The translations under genes and the position numbers were made by a program. From contig NZ_JAQZAM010000023.1 of assembly GCF_028737215.1 (NCBI RefSeq), positions 1 to 64,000 of the forward strand: a stretch of 64,000 nucleotides of DNA, written 5' to 3'. This stretch comes from Actinomycetospora chibensis. GTDB taxonomy: Bacteria; Actinomycetota; Actinomycetes; Mycobacteriales; Pseudonocardiaceae. The first letter of the stretch is position 1. Every line of letters starts with the position of its first letter. Of this stretch, positions 46,254 to 56,578 are shown piece by piece. The notes below the pieces were generated by a model, which saw only the letters and a list, made by a program, of their open reading frames with translations, did not search any database and was not told where the DNA came from.

Positions 46254-46826
46254 TCAGCGCGCCAGCAGGGCGTGGACGTCGTGGCCGCCGAGGCGCGCGC
46301 CTCCCTCGAGAGCCGGCAGCTCGAGCACCACCGAGAACGCCGCGACGACGGCGCCGGCGCCCTCGACCAGCTGGCACGCCGCCGCCGCGGTGCCGCCGGT
46401 GGCCAGGACGTCGTCGACGAGCAGCACCCGGGTCCCAGGGTGCAGCACGTCGGCGGGCAGCTCGAGGGTCGCGGAGCCGTACTCGAGGTCGTAGGTGCGG
46501 CGCGCCGCGACCGCGGGCAGCTTGCCCTCCTTGCGCACGGCGACGACGCCCACGCCCAGCGAGTGGGCCACGGCCGCGCCGAGCAGGAAGCCCCGCGCCT
46601 CGATGCCGACGACGACGTCGACCCCGGTCCGCGCCGCCGGGGCCGCCAGCAGCCGGGTGGTCGCGGCGAGCCCCGGCCCGTCGGCGAGCAGCCCGGTGAG
46701 GTCCCAGAACCGGATTCCGGGCGTCGGGAAGTCGGGGACGTCGCGCAGCAGGCTCGCCACCAGGTCGAGATCTGTCACGTCGAGTTCGGCAAGGTCGTCG
46801 TCGGGTGCGTCGCTCGCGGTGCTCAC
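46254..46826 (-). CDS. apt: Adenine phosphoribosyltransferase
   Basis: This 190-residue purine salvage enzyme makes AMP from adenine and PRPP. The PRPP loop [16 protein letters not shown] is clear, and the N-terminal [20 protein letters not shown] is diagnostic of Apt. About 15 extra acidic residues precede the usual start. GTG 46826 overlaps the secF stop as GTGA. The order secD-secF-apt-relA is conserved in actinobacteria. Confidence 0.94.
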   Translation of the reverse strand: MSTASDAPDDDLAELDVTDLDLVASLLRDVPDFPTPGIRFWDLTGLLADGPGLAATTRLLAAPAARTGVDVVVGIEARGFLLGAAVAHSLGVGVVAVRKEGKLPAVAARRTYDLEYGSATLELPADVLHPGTRVLLVDDVLATGGTAAAACQLVEGAGAVVAAFSVVLELPALEGGARLGGHDVHALLAR

Positions 46827-48292
46827 CTGCGGCGCTTGCCCGACGGGCGCCCGCTGCGGCCCGTGGGACGGGCTCCGGGACGCGGGGCCGCGGCCCGGCC
46901 GTCGCCGTCGCGGGCGCCCGAGCTCCGGGCCCCGGCCGCGGCGACCTCGCGGGTGTCGAGGACGTCGGTCGACGGGCCGTCCGCGGCCGCCTGGGCGCCG
47001 TCCCCGCCCTCGGCGCGCCGGGCGTTCTTGGCCCGGCGCGCGGCGACCTTCTCGGCCTGCGCGGCCCACTGCTTGTTGCGCATCGCGAGGTCGACCACGA
47101 TCGGCGTCGCGAGCAGCACCGACGAGGCGGCGCCGACGATCGTGCCGACGAGCTGGACGAGCGCGAGGTCACCGAGCACGCCGACCCCGAGCAGCACCAC
47201 GCCCACGATGAACAGCCCGACCAGCGGGAGGGCGGCGATCAGCGAGGTGTTCAGCGATCGCATCAGCGTCTGGTTGACCGCGAGGTTCGCGGCCTCGGCG
47301 TAGGTGCGTCTCGTGAGGCCGAGCAGACCGCGGGTGTTCTCCCGGACCTTGTCGAACACGACGACCGTGTCGTACAGCGAGAAGCCGAGGATCGTCAGCA
47401 GGCCGATGACCGTGGCCGGCGAGACCTCGAAGCCGACGAGCGAGTACACGCCCGCGGTGATGATGATGTCGTTCGCGAGGGCGATCAGCGCCGCGAGCGC
47501 CATCCGTCGCTCGAAGTAGAACGACAGGTAGATCGTCACGAGCACGAGGAAGACGACGAGCGCGATGCCCGCCTGCCGCGTGATCTCGCCTCCCCAGCTG
47601 GCGCTCACCGCGCTGTCGGAGATCGCGTTCTGGTCGGGTGTCCCGGACGTCCCCAGCGGCTGGAACCGCTCGAAGAGCGTCTGACGCAGCGCGATGACCT
47701 GCGCGACGTCCAGGCGCTCCGAGCGGATGATGATCGTCGAGGTGGCGCCCTGGCCCGCGCTCTGCACCGAGGTCGCCTCGAGGCCGACCGCCTGGGTGTA
47801 GGCCTGCTCGACCTGCTGCGTCGCGATCGGGCCGTTCGCCCCGACGGCCGGCATCTGGACGCTCGTGCCGCCCTCGAAGTCGATGCCGAAGTTGAAGCCC
47901 CGGATCACCATCGACAGGATGCAGATGATCAGCGCGACCCCGAAGATCGCGTACCAGGTCTTCGAGCGCCCGACGATGTCGATGCCGCCGTTGCCGCGGT
48001 AGAGCGAGTCGAGACGGCTGCGGCGCCGCGGACGGGAGCTGTCGTCCCGCTCGTCGGGGGCGTCGGCGGCGGCCTCGCCGGTCGGGTCGTCGTCGTCCGC
48101 CCCGTCGACATCCGTCCCGTCGTTGGCTGGGTCGTCGGTCAGGTCGTCCCGGACCTCGTCCTCGGGCGGGGCGTCCTCGGCGCGGCGGCGCCCGCTCGCC
48201 CGGCCGTTGCCGCGGCCGGCGGGTCCGTGGGTGTCGCCGCTGGTGACGGCGTCGGTGCGGCGGTTGTTCGGGCCGCTGGTGGACCGGGTCAT
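46823..48292 (-). CDS. secF: Protein translocase subunit SecF
   Basis: This 489-residue membrane protein aids protein export with SecD and the proton motive force. An acidic disordered N-terminus of about 95 residues precedes the first helix. The family segments [14 protein letters not shown] and [18 protein letters not shown] are present, with six helices in total. The C-terminus is a basic Arg/Gly/Pro-rich tail of about 75 residues. ATG 48292 overlaps the secD stop codon (ATGA). Confidence 0.95.
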   Translation of the reverse strand: MTRSTSGPNNRRTDAVTSGDTHGPAGRGNGRASGRRRAEDAPPEDEVRDDLTDDPANDGTDVDGADDDDPTGEAAADAPDERDDSSRPRRRSRLDSLYRGNGGIDIVGRSKTWYAIFGVALIICILSMVIRGFNFGIDFEGGTSVQMPAVGANGPIATQQVEQAYTQAVGLEATSVQSAGQGATSTIIIRSERLDVAQVIALRQTLFERFQPLGTSGTPDQNAISDSAVSASWGGEITRQAGIALVVFLVLVTIYLSFYFERRMALAALIALANDIIITAGVYSLVGFEVSPATVIGLLTILGFSLYDTVVVFDKVRENTRGLLGLTRRTYAEAANLAVNQTLMRSLNTSLIAALPLVGLFIVGVVLLGVGVLGDLALVQLVGTIVGAASSVLLATPIVVDLAMRNKQWAAQAEKVAARRAKNARRAEGGDGAQAAADGPSTDVLDTREVAAAGARSSGARDGDGRAAAPRPGARPTGRSGRPSGKRRR

Positions 48293-50079
48293 CGGGCACC
48301 CCCACGTCCGGCGCGATCACGGCCCGTCCCCGTGCGGGAGCCCGGACGGCCGGCCCCGCCGCGGGACGCCGTCCCGCTCCCGGCCGGGCGCCGCCCGCCC
48401 GCGCGTGGTGGACCGGAGCCGGGCCGCGGCGCATGGCGCACCGCCTCCCCCAGGCCGGACCACGCGGGGCTGGCGAACAGACGCGAGTTCGACGCGAGGG
48501 CGAGCAGCGGGTGCGTCACGAGGAACACCACGACGAGGTCGAGGACGGTGGACATGCCCAGCGTGAACGCGAAGCCCTTGACCTGGCCGACGGCGAGGAC
48601 GTAGAGCACCACCGCCGCCAGGAAGCTCACGGCGTCGCCGGAGAGGATCGTGCGTCGGGCGCGGACCCATCCGCGGGGTACCGCGGACCGGAAGCTGCGC
48701 CCGTCGCGGACCTCGTCCTTGATCCGTTCGAAGAAGATGACGAACGAGTCCGCCGTGATGCCGATGGCGACGATGAAGCCGGCGACACCGGCGAGGTCGA
48801 GGGTGAAGCCGATCCCCCGCCCGAGCAGCACCAGGACGGCGTAGACGACGAGCCCGGACAGGATGAGCGACAGGATCGTCAGCACGCCGAGCGCGCGGTA
48901 GTAGAAGAGCGAGTAGAGGAACACCAGCGCCAGGCCCACGACGCCCGCGATGAGCCCGGCCTGCAGGGACGCCAGCCCGAGCGTCGCCGACACGGTCTGC
49001 GCCTCCGACGTGTCGAACGACAGCGGCAGCGAGCCGTAGCGCAGGACGTTGGCGAAGTCCGTGGCCGACGCCTGGTTGAAGTTGCCGGAGATCTGCGCGT
49101 TGCCGTCGAGCAGGGGCTGGACGATCCGCAGCGCGGAGACCACCTGCGAGTCGAGGACGACGGCGTTCGAGTTGTTGACGTTCGCGCTGGTGTAGTCGGC
49201 CCACGTGTCCGCGGGCTGGCCGCCCTTGAACGCGAGGTTGATGATCCAGCCCACGCCCTGGGGGTTGGGGTTCGGCTGCGCGCTCGCGACGTCGGTGCCC
49301 GAGAGGATCGCGGGGCCGAGCAGGTACTTCTCCGTGCCCTCGCGGTTGCACGCGACCAGGGGCCGCGCCGGGTCGTCGTAGCCGCGCAGGGGGTCCTCGA
49401 CGGCGCAGTCCAGCGCGAGCGCCGCCTGTTCCTGCACCGCAGGGTCCTCGCTCTGGCGCGTCGCCTTCGCCTCGGCGATCGCCTGGGCCAGGCGCGGGTC
49501 CTGCGACGTGGCATTGGGGTCGCCGCCCGGAGGTGGCGTGGGGACCGGGGGCTGCTGCTGCCCGAGGGCGTCGAGCGGCACGCTCTGCCCGGCGGGGGCC
49601 TGCCCGGGCGTGCCGGCGCCGGTCGGCCCGCCGGGGGCCCCGGGCGCTCCGGGCGCCGTGGCTCCCGGCTGTCCCGGCTGACCCGGTTGGGGGCCCGCCG
49701 GGATCGGCCCGCCGAGGACCGGACGGAAGTACAGCCGCGCCGTCTGGCCGAGCGAGCGCGCCTGGTCGCCCTCCTGGCCGGGCACGGTGATGACGAGGTT
49801 GTTGCCGTCCTGCACCACCTCGGCACCGCTGACGCCGAGCCCGTTGACACGCTGGTCGATGATCTGGCGCGCCAGGTTCAGCTGGTCGGGCGTCGGCGCG
49901 GCGCCGGTCTCGGTGCGCGCGGTCAGCGTGACCCGGGTGCCGCCCTGGAGGTCGATACCGAGCTTGGGCTTCGGCGAGCCGTCCCCGGTGAAGAAGACCA
50001 GTCCGTAGAGCGCAGCCACCACCACGACGAAGGCGGCCAGGTAGCGCCCGGGCGAGAATCGGACGGTCGGAGGGGCCAC
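48289..50079 (-). CDS. secD: Protein translocase subunit SecD
   Basis: This 596-residue partner of SecF has an N-terminal helix, then [14 protein letters not shown], and a large periplasmic P1 domain. Within P1 is a Pro/Gly/Gln-rich insertion at about residues 130-190, seen in many actinobacterial SecD proteins. The helical domain with [21 protein letters not shown] follows. The C-terminal 60 residues are Arg/Gly/Pro-rich. GTG 50079 is used, with GGAG some 13 bases upstream. yajC lies 102 bases upstream on the same strand. Confidence 0.95.
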   Translation of the reverse strand: MAPPTVRFSPGRYLAAFVVVVAALYGLVFFTGDGSPKPKLGIDLQGGTRVTLTARTETGAAPTPDQLNLARQIIDQRVNGLGVSGAEVVQDGNNLVITVPGQEGDQARSLGQTARLYFRPVLGGPIPAGPQPGQPGQPGATAPGAPGAPGGPTGAGTPGQAPAGQSVPLDALGQQQPPVPTPPPGGDPNATSQDPRLAQAIAEAKATRQSEDPAVQEQAALALDCAVEDPLRGYDDPARPLVACNREGTEKYLLGPAILSGTDVASAQPNPNPQGVGWIINLAFKGGQPADTWADYTSANVNNSNAVVLDSQVVSALRIVQPLLDGNAQISGNFNQASATDFANVLRYGSLPLSFDTSEAQTVSATLGLASLQAGLIAGVVGLALVFLYSLFYYRALGVLTILSLILSGLVVYAVLVLLGRGIGFTLDLAGVAGFIVAIGITADSFVIFFERIKDEVRDGRSFRSAVPRGWVRARRTILSGDAVSFLAAVVLYVLAVGQVKGFAFTLGMSTVLDLVVVFLVTHPLLALASNSRLFASPAWSGLGEAVRHAPRPGSGPPRAGGRRPAGSGTASRGGAGRPGSRTGTGRDRAGRGGAR

Positions 50080-50181
50080 GCTGCGTTGCTCCAGTTGCTC
50101 GTGTCAGTCAGCCGGGGAGGGGCTCGCCGCGAGGGTAGGCGCCGGACCCGACGCCCCCAGCGGCACCCCGCCCCGGTCGGA

Positions 50182-50628
50182 TCAGGAGGAGCGCGGCGAC
50201 GAGACGTTGTCCGTCGAGTCGGCCTTCGTGTCCTTGATGTCGGAGTTCGTCGCCGTGCCGTGGGTGCCGTTCGTTCCGGCGTCGACGACCGGGGTGCTCT
50301 CGGTGGGGATCGACGACTGGGGCACGACGTCGTCCGACTCGTCGAGGTCCTCGACGACCTCGTGGTCCTCCGGGGCCACCAGCTTCTCGCGCACCGCGGC
50401 GCGCAGCCAGGTGGTGACGACGTCCGGGGCGATCTCGAGGTCGATGGTGCGCTCGTCGTCGACGTCGACGATCGTGCCGCTCACGCCGCTGGTCATCACG
50501 ACCACGTCGCCGACCTTCAGGCTGCCCTGAAGGTCCTTCTGCTGGTTCTCCTGCTTCTTGCGCTGCCGGCTGGACATGAACACCAGACCGATCATGAACA
50601 GGATGAGCAGGGGGAAGATGAGATCCAT
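50182..50628 (-). CDS. yajC: Preprotein translocase subunit YajC
   Basis: This 148-residue protein associates with SecDF. It has one N-terminal membrane helix (IFPLLILFMIGLVFMSSRQR) and the family core GSLKVGDVVVMTSGVSGTIV. An acidic, Ser/Thr-rich tail of about 50 residues is probably disordered. ATG 50628 is preceded by GGAG. It stands between ruvB and secD as expected for actinobacteria. Confidence 0.92.
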   Translation of the reverse strand: MDLIFPLLILFMIGLVFMSSRQRKKQENQQKDLQGSLKVGDVVVMTSGVSGTIVDVDDERTIDLEIAPDVVTTWLRAAVREKLVAPEDHEVVEDLDESDDVVPQSSIPTESTPVVDAGTNGTHGTATNSDIKDTKADSTDNVSSPRSS

Positions 50629-50695
50629 GGTTCTCCGTCCACCGGGCGGGTGACCCTCGTGCGACCCGCGCATGTCCGGTTCCGAGTCTGCCAGC

Positions 50696-51777
<1,082 letters not shown>

Positions 51778-51781
<4 letters not shown>

Positions 51782-52383
51782 CGCGGCCCCAGCCTGCTCA
51801 GGGCGGCGCGCAGGACACCGGACGAGTCGGACGGACCGGACGGGCCGCCGAGCACCTCGTCGACGGCCTTCTCGGCGGGCTTGGCGGCGAAGCCGAGGCC
51901 GACCAGCGCCTCGACCACCTGGTCGCGCAGCGTCCCCGCGGCCACGGCCGAGACGGGCGTCCCGTCGTCGTCCGCGGCGCTCGGTGGGGCGACCTTGTCG
52001 CGCAGCTCGACGACCAGGCGCTCGGCGCCCTTGCGCCCGATGCCCGGCACGCTCATCAGCGTCGTGAGGTTGCCGTCGGCCAACGCGTGGCTCAGGGCCG
52101 CCGGGGCGAGCACCGCCAGCGTCGCCAGCGCGACGCGCGGCCCCACCCCGGACACCGTCTGGAGCAGCAGGAACATCTCGCGCTCGGAGGCGTCGGCGAA
52201 CCCGAAGAGCGTCAGCGAGTCCTCGCGGACCACCAGCGCCGTGTCGAGGCGGGCCTGCTGCCCGCGGCGCAGGCGGGCCAGCGTGTTCGGCGTCGCCTGC
52301 ACGGCCAGCCCCACACCCCCGACCTCGACCACGGCGTGGTCGAGCCCGACGCCCAGGACCTCCCCCCGCACCGACGAGATCAC
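51778..52383 (-). CDS. ruvA: Holliday junction DNA helicase subunit RuvA
   Basis: This 201-residue protein binds four-way junctions and recruits RuvB. The N-terminal OB-like domain ([20 protein letters not shown]) and helix-hairpin-helix motifs ([36 protein letters not shown]) are evident, with a C-terminal RuvB-binding domain. GTG 52383 has GGAGGG upstream. A LexA-type box and a -10 box lie 25-46 bases before the start. Confidence 0.96.
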
Positions 52384-52407
52384 CGCACGACCCTCCCGAC
52401 CCTCCTG

Positions 52408-52429
52408 GCGAACACGCGTTCGAAGGCTA
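52408..52429 (-). promoter_or_regulatory. LexA-type SOS box and -10 box of ruvAB
   Basis: GCGAACACGCGTTCGA (52408-52423) matches the actinobacterial SOS consensus TCGAAC-N4-GTTCGA with one mismatch. TAGCCT on the minus strand (52429-52424) directly abuts it, so a bound repressor would cover the transcription start. This fits SOS induction of ruvAB. Confidence 0.75.
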
Positions 52430-52506
52430 CCGGGCACCTCCGACACCGCCGCGCAACGCCGCGCCGCACCGCGTCTCGCGAGGCCCACCGTCGGGGTCGG
52501 GAGAGC

Positions 52507-53331
52507 TCACTGCGCCAGGTGGTCCGCCAGCACCGGGGCGAGCACCGACGGGAGGACGAAGTGCTCCTGGCCGGGCATCGTGCGGTGCTCCGCGCCGGGC
52601 ACCGCGGCGGCCAGGGCGGCGACGGCCTCGGTCACCCAGGCCGGGCTCGCGCCGCCGTCGAGAGCGAGCAGGGGGGTGCGCAGGGCCGCGAGCCGGTCGC
52701 TCGGCAGGGCGTCGCGGACGACGAGGGCGACGTCGTGGGGCAGCGAGGGCGCGAGCGCGACGGTCCGGGCCCAGAAGGGTGTGGCCCGCAGGCGCTCGAC
52801 CGGTGCGGGTGCGGCCGCCGGGAAGCCGTCGAGGAACGCGGCCGCGGCGTCGTCGGGCCGGCCGTCGCGCAGGGCGGCCATCGTGGCGGCGGCCAGCTCG
52901 TGCCGTGAGGACGGGTCCTCGGTCGCGAGGCGCCACGGCGGCTCGTGGGCGACGACCCGCCCGGCCGGCACGCCGCACATCACGGCCTCGAGGACCAGCA
53001 CCGCCCCCGCGGAGTGCCCGTAGAGGGCGGGGTGGACGGGGTGGGCGGCATGCGCGACGACGGCGGCGAGGTCGGCGACCTCGGCCGCGACCAGCGCCTC
53101 GCCGGCGGCCCCGAGGGGGTCGACGTCGAGGGTGGGCGCGCCGCCCGAGTCGCCGCGTCCCCGGCGGTCCCAGGTGTGGACGGTGGCCCGGTCGGCGAGG
53201 GTCTCGGCGAGCAGGCGGACGCTCGCCCGATCCTGCAGGGCGCCGGTCGTCAGCACGAGCGGCGGGCCCTCGCCGACGGTCTCCACCGCGATGCGCGTGC
53301 CGTCGGCGGAGAGGACGTGCGCCAGGGTCAA
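52507..53331 (-). CDS. Alpha/beta hydrolase
   Basis: This 274-residue alpha/beta-fold hydrolase has the nucleophile elbow GHSAG ([11 protein letters not shown]) and a late His in GQEHFVLPS. The [13 protein letters not shown] segment is typical of the family. Substrate is unknown. A TTG at 53331 overlaps the ruvC stop codon (TTGA); no better start lies nearby, so translation is probably coupled to ruvC. It separates ruvC from ruvAB, which is unusual. Confidence 0.82.
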   Translation of the reverse strand: MTLAHVLSADGTRIAVETVGEGPPLVLTTGALQDRASVRLLAETLADRATVHTWDRRGRGDSGGAPTLDVDPLGAAGEALVAAEVADLAAVVAHAAHPVHPALYGHSAGAVLVLEAVMCGVPAGRVVAHEPPWRLATEDPSSRHELAAATMAALRDGRPDDAAAAFLDGFPAAAPAPVERLRATPFWARTVALAPSLPHDVALVVRDALPSDRLAALRTPLLALDGGASPAWVTEAVAALAAAVPGAEHRTMPGQEHFVLPSVLAPVLADHLAQ

Positions 53332-53894
53332 CGGGCGGCCTTGCGCGCGGCGGCGAGGCGGGCGCGGTGGTGCTTCGCGACCTCGGCGGCGCGGGCCTCG
53401 GCCTCGGCCATGCGGGCGATCATCGGGGCGCGCCAGCAGTGGCAGACGGCCAGGGCGAGCGCGTCGGCGGCGTCGGCGGGGCGCGGGGCGACGCCGAGCG
53501 AGAGCACCCGGGTCACCATCGCCGTCACCTGTTCCTTGCCCGCGCGCCCCGAGCCGGTGACCGCCGCCTTCACCTCGCTCGGTGTGTGGAACGCGACCGG
53601 CAGGCCCGCGCGCCCGGCGACCAGCGCGACCACCCCGCTGACCTGTGCCGTCCCCATCACCGTGCGCACGTTGTGCTGGGCGAACACGCGCTCGACGGCG
53701 ACGACGTCGGGACGGTGCTCGGCGATCCAGGCCTCGACGGCGTCGGCGACCGCCCCCAGCCGCTGCGCCACCTCCGCCTCGGGCGGCGTGCGCACCACGT
53801 CCACGGCCACGGCGCGCACGGACCGTCCGCCGGAGCCCTCGACGACGCCGAGACCACAGCGCGTCAGCCCGGGGTCGACGCCCAGTACCCGCAT
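53328..53894 (-). CDS. ruvC: Holliday junction resolvase RuvC
   Basis: This 188-residue endonuclease cuts Holliday junctions. The acidic catalytic residues are in place: Asp7 (GVDPGLT), Glu68 (AVERVF), and Asp141 and Asp144 (DAADALALA). ATG 53894 has TAGCGT eight bases upstream, consistent with a leaderless or nearly leaderless transcript. No LexA-type box is seen before ruvC. The hydrolase overlaps its stop codon. Confidence 0.96.
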   Translation of the reverse strand: MRVLGVDPGLTRCGLGVVEGSGGRSVRAVAVDVVRTPPEAEVAQRLGAVADAVEAWIAEHRPDVVAVERVFAQHNVRTVMGTAQVSGVVALVAGRAGLPVAFHTPSEVKAAVTGSGRAGKEQVTAMVTRVLSLGVAPRPADAADALALAVCHCWRAPMIARMAEAEARAAEVAKHHRARLAAARKAAR

Positions 53895-53908
53895 GGGTCG
53901 CGACGCTA
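53895..53908 (-). promoter_or_regulatory. -10 box TAGCGT before ruvC
   Basis: On the minus strand TAGCGT (53908-53903) lies eight bases before ATG 53894, the spacing of near-leaderless promoters. Confidence 0.5.
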
Positions 53909-54067
53909 CGGGGCGCCGGCCCGTCGACCGGCTCTCGTCCCCGTCGCCCGGCGTGTCCCGCCGTGCCGCATCGATCAGCCCACCGTGGGCCTGTCTGTCG
54001 CCCTGGTGATCAACGCCGGGGCCGTGCGGCATGCTGACCGGGAGTCGCACCCGCGAGGAGGACCACC

Positions 54068-54535
54068 GTGAGCAGCCCGACCGAGGAGCCCCGCCCGCCC
54101 TTCCCGCCGTTCGACGAGGAGTCGGCGCGCGCGAAGGTGCTGGCCGCCGAGAACGGGTGGAACACCCGCGACCCGGAGAAGGTCGCGCTCGCGTACACGG
54201 TGGACACCGTGTGGCGGAACCGCGACGAGTGGGTCACGGGCCGCGACGAGGTCATCGGGTTCCTCACCCGCAAGTGGCAGCGCGAGCACGACTACGTGCT
54301 GCGCAAGGCGCTGTGGACCTACGGCGGGCACCGGATCGCGGTGCGCTTCCAGTACGAGTGCCGCGACGACGACGGGCAGTGGTGGCGCAGCTACGGCAAC
54401 GAGAACTGGGAGTTCGCCCCCAACGGCCTCATGGCCCGGCGTGAGGCGAGCATCAACGACCTGCGGATCACCGAGGACCAGCGCCGGATCCACGGGACGC
54501 GCGCCGACGGGGACACGAGCGAGATTCCGATCTAG
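54068..54535 (+). CDS. DUF1348 (SnoaL/NTF2-like) family protein
   Basis: This 155-residue protein matches the DUF1348 type of the NTF2-like fold. The segments [36 protein letters not shown] and [20 protein letters not shown] are typical. No role is established. GTG 54068 has GAGGAGG upstream. Its TAG and that of the convergent AlkB-like gene share the palindrome CTAG (54532-54535). The 172-base region before it holds nothing more I can assign. Confidence 0.85.
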   Translation: MSSPTEEPRPPFPPFDEESARAKVLAAENGWNTRDPEKVALAYTVDTVWRNRDEWVTGRDEVIGFLTRKWQREHDYVLRKALWTYGGHRIAVRFQYECRDDDGQWWRSYGNENWEFAPNGLMARREASINDLRITEDQRRIHGTRADGDTSEIPI

Positions 54536-55167
54536 GCGATCGAGGGCCGCGGCCCCGGGTCGTCGTGCCGGAAGGTGACGCTGACCCGCGGGCCGGCGCC
54601 GGGCCACTTCGGCACCGTGTGCTGCCAGTCGTGCTGGCAGCGCCCGCCCATGACGAGCAGGTCGCCGCCCGCGACGGTCAGCCTCGTCGAGGGCCCACCG
54701 CCCACCGGGCGCAGGCCGAACCGCCGTGGGGCCCCGAGCGAGACGATCGCGACGATCGGCGCCTCGTGGGTGTAGCGGACGCGGTCGCCGTGCCAGGCCA
54801 CCGAGTCGTCGCCGTGGCGGTAGTAGTCGGCCGAGACGCGGTCGAAGCGCACGCCGTACCGCGCCGTGAGCGCTCCGGCGACGGCCGGCGCGGGGTCGGG
54901 CGCCTCCGCGACGCGCCACCCGCAGGTCAGCCGCGGTTCCATCACGTTCCCAGATCCTCCCGTGGCTGGGTCGTACATCCGGCGGCGTCGCTGGTTCCAC
55001 GGCGCCTCGGCGACGATCGCGTCGAACCAGGCGTCGGCACCGGCGAGCCAGGCGGGGGCGAGATCGACCCACGACGTCTCGTCCAGGACGATGCGGCGCG
55101 GGACGACGGTCGGATCGGGGGCGGGCTCGCCCCCGCCGAACAGCGAGGGCGTCCACGCGGCGGTCAT
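54532..55167 (-). CDS. alkB: AlkB-like 2-oxoglutarate/Fe(II) dioxygenase
   Basis: This 211-residue oxygenase of the AlkB superfamily probably reverses N-alkyl damage in DNA. Iron ligands His126 and Asp128 are in WHGDR and His183 is in WQHTVPK. The 2-oxoglutarate-binding arginines are in GPRVSVTFRHD. The LTCGWRVAEAP and SADYYRHGDDSVAWHGD segments suit the DNA-repair AlkB branch. ATG 55167 is chosen; GTG 55185 would lie inside the LexA-type box. Divergent from acyP, and probably SOS-controlled. Confidence 0.88.
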   Translation of the reverse strand: MTAAWTPSLFGGGEPAPDPTVVPRRIVLDETSWVDLAPAWLAGADAWFDAIVAEAPWNQRRRRMYDPATGGSGNVMEPRLTCGWRVAEAPDPAPAVAGALTARYGVRFDRVSADYYRHGDDSVAWHGDRVRYTHEAPIVAIVSLGAPRRFGLRPVGGGPSTRLTVAGGDLLVMGGRCQHDWQHTVPKWPGAGPRVSVTFRHDDPGPRPSIA

Positions 55168-55177
55168 CGCCGACGAG

Positions 55178-55193
55178 TAGAACACATGTTCGA
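55178..55193. promoter_or_regulatory. LexA-type SOS box between alkB-like and acyP genes
   Basis: TAGAACACATGTTCGA matches the actinobacterial SOS consensus TCGAAC-N4-GTTCGA with one mismatch. It lies 11 bases before ATG 55167 on one side and 18 bases before ATG 55212 on the other, so it could repress both. No clear -10 box is seen for either gene. Confidence 0.72.
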
Positions 55194-55211
55194 GCGCAGG
55201 GGGAGGTCTCG

Positions 55212-55478
55212 ATGGCGAGCAAGCACGTCGTCGTCCACGGACAGGTACAGGGCGTCTTCTTCCGTCAGAGCGCGCAGGACACCGCGGGCGATCTCGGTGT
55301 CGCCGGGTGGGTGCGCAACCGCGACGACGGCTCGGTGGAGATGGTCGTCGAGGGTGAGGACGGCGCCGTCGACCGCATGATCGCCTGGGCGCACGAGGGC
55401 CCGTCGCAGGCGCAGGTGACCGGCGTCGACGTCACCGACACCGAGCCCCGGGGGCTGCGCTCCTTCGACCAGGCGTGA
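55212..55478 (+). CDS. acyP: Acylphosphatase
   Basis: This 88-residue enzyme hydrolyses acylphosphates. The catalytic residues are Arg18 in GVFFRQSAQ and Asn36 in GWVRNRDDG, and the C-terminal MVVEGE segment is normal. ATG 55212 has GGGGGAGGT upstream. Its TGA overlaps the GTG of the AlkZ-like glycosylase (GTGA), so it is coupled to a DNA repair gene. Its role in that setting is not known. Confidence 0.94.
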   Translation: MASKHVVVHGQVQGVFFRQSAQDTAGDLGVAGWVRNRDDGSVEMVVEGEDGAVDRMIAWAHEGPSQAQVTGVDVTDTEPRGLRSFDQA

Positions 55479-56578
55479 ACGTCACCGCGGGCCAGGTCCG
55501 CGCCTTCCGCCTGCGCCGCCAGCACGTCGCCCTGCGCGACGGCACCGACCCCACCGCGATCGCGCGGCGCCTCGTCGGCGTGCAGGCGCAGGTTCCGTCC
55601 GCGGCCGCGCAGGCCGTCGCCGTGCGCACGGCCGACGGCACCGCGGACGACGGCGCCGCCGACGCCGCCCTGGCCGCGGGCGCGCTGGTCCGGACCTGGT
55701 CGCTGCGCGGCACGCTGCACCTGCTGGCCGCCGACCAGGCGCCCGCGGTGCTCGCGCTCCTCGCCGCGGCCCGCACCTGGGACAGGGCCTCCTGGCAGCG
55801 CGAGTTCGCCACGGCCGCGCAGATGGCGGCCCTCGAGGCGGCCGTCGCCGAGGTGCTCGCCGACGCCGTCCTGACCCGCGAGGAACTCGTCGCCGCGCTC
55901 GTCACCCACAGCCGGGAGGAGGGCCTCGCCGGGGCGCTCGGCTCCGGCTGGGGCGCGGTGCTCAAGCCGCTGGCCTGGCAGGGGCTGCTCTGCCACGGCC
56001 CGCCCGCCGGGTCGCGCGTGACGTTCGCGCACCCGCGCACGCTGGTCCCGGACTGGCCCGGCCTCCCGGACCCGGACGAGGCCGCCCGCGAGGTCGTCCC
56101 CGCGTTCCTCGCCGCCCACGGGCCGGCCACCGCGACGGCCTTCGACGCCTGGCTCCTGCGTGGCGCCACACCGAAGAAGCGGCTGCGGACGTGGTTCGCC
56201 GACCTCGTCGCGGACGGCGCGCTCGCCGAGGTCACCGTCGAGGGCGAGACCCGCTACGCGCGCGCCGAGGACGTCGACGAGCTCGGGGCCGAGGCGCCCG
56301 GGCTGCGCCTCCTCGGCCCCTTCGACCCCTACGTCCTCGGCGCCGGCACCGGCGATCCCGACCTCGTCGCGACCGCGCACCGCGGCGAGGTCAGCCGCGC
56401 CGCCGGGTGGATCGCGCCGGTCGTGCTCGACGCGGGCCGGGTGGTGGGCACCTGGCGTACCGACGACGACCGGCTCGAGGTCACGCCCTTCGGTGGGCCG
56501 CTGCCCGACGGGGCGCTCGACGAGGAGCGCGCGGTCTGGAGCCGGATCCTCGGGCGCCCGCTCACGCTCCGGGGGTGA
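55475..56578 (+). CDS. AlkZ/YcaQ-like DNA glycosylase (HTH_42 winged-helix family)
   Basis: This 367-residue protein is of the winged-helix family that includes AlkZ and YcaQ, glycosylases which open crosslinks and remove bulky alkylated bases. The catalytic QxQ motif is present as VGVQAQ with Gln37 and Gln39, at the same numbering as in the studied Streptomyces AlkZ. The conserved VRTWSLRGTLHLL segment follows. Within the family many members are uncharacterised, so the exact lesion is unknown. It is coupled to acyP and preceded by a LexA-type box. Its end overlaps the convergent gene by 17 bases. Confidence 0.82.
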   Translation: MNVTAGQVRAFRLRRQHVALRDGTDPTAIARRLVGVQAQVPSAAAQAVAVRTADGTADDGAADAALAAGALVRTWSLRGTLHLLAADQAPAVLALLAAARTWDRASWQREFATAAQMAALEAAVAEVLADAVLTREELVAALVTHSREEGLAGALGSGWGAVLKPLAWQGLLCHGPPAGSRVTFAHPRTLVPDWPGLPDPDEAAREVVPAFLAAHGPATATAFDAWLLRGATPKKRLRTWFADLVADGALAEVTVEGETRYARAEDVDELGAEAPGLRLLGPFDPYVLGAGTGDPDLVATAHRGEVSRAAGWIAPVVLDAGRVVGTWRTDDDRLEVTPFGGPLPDGALDEERAVWSRILGRPLTLRG

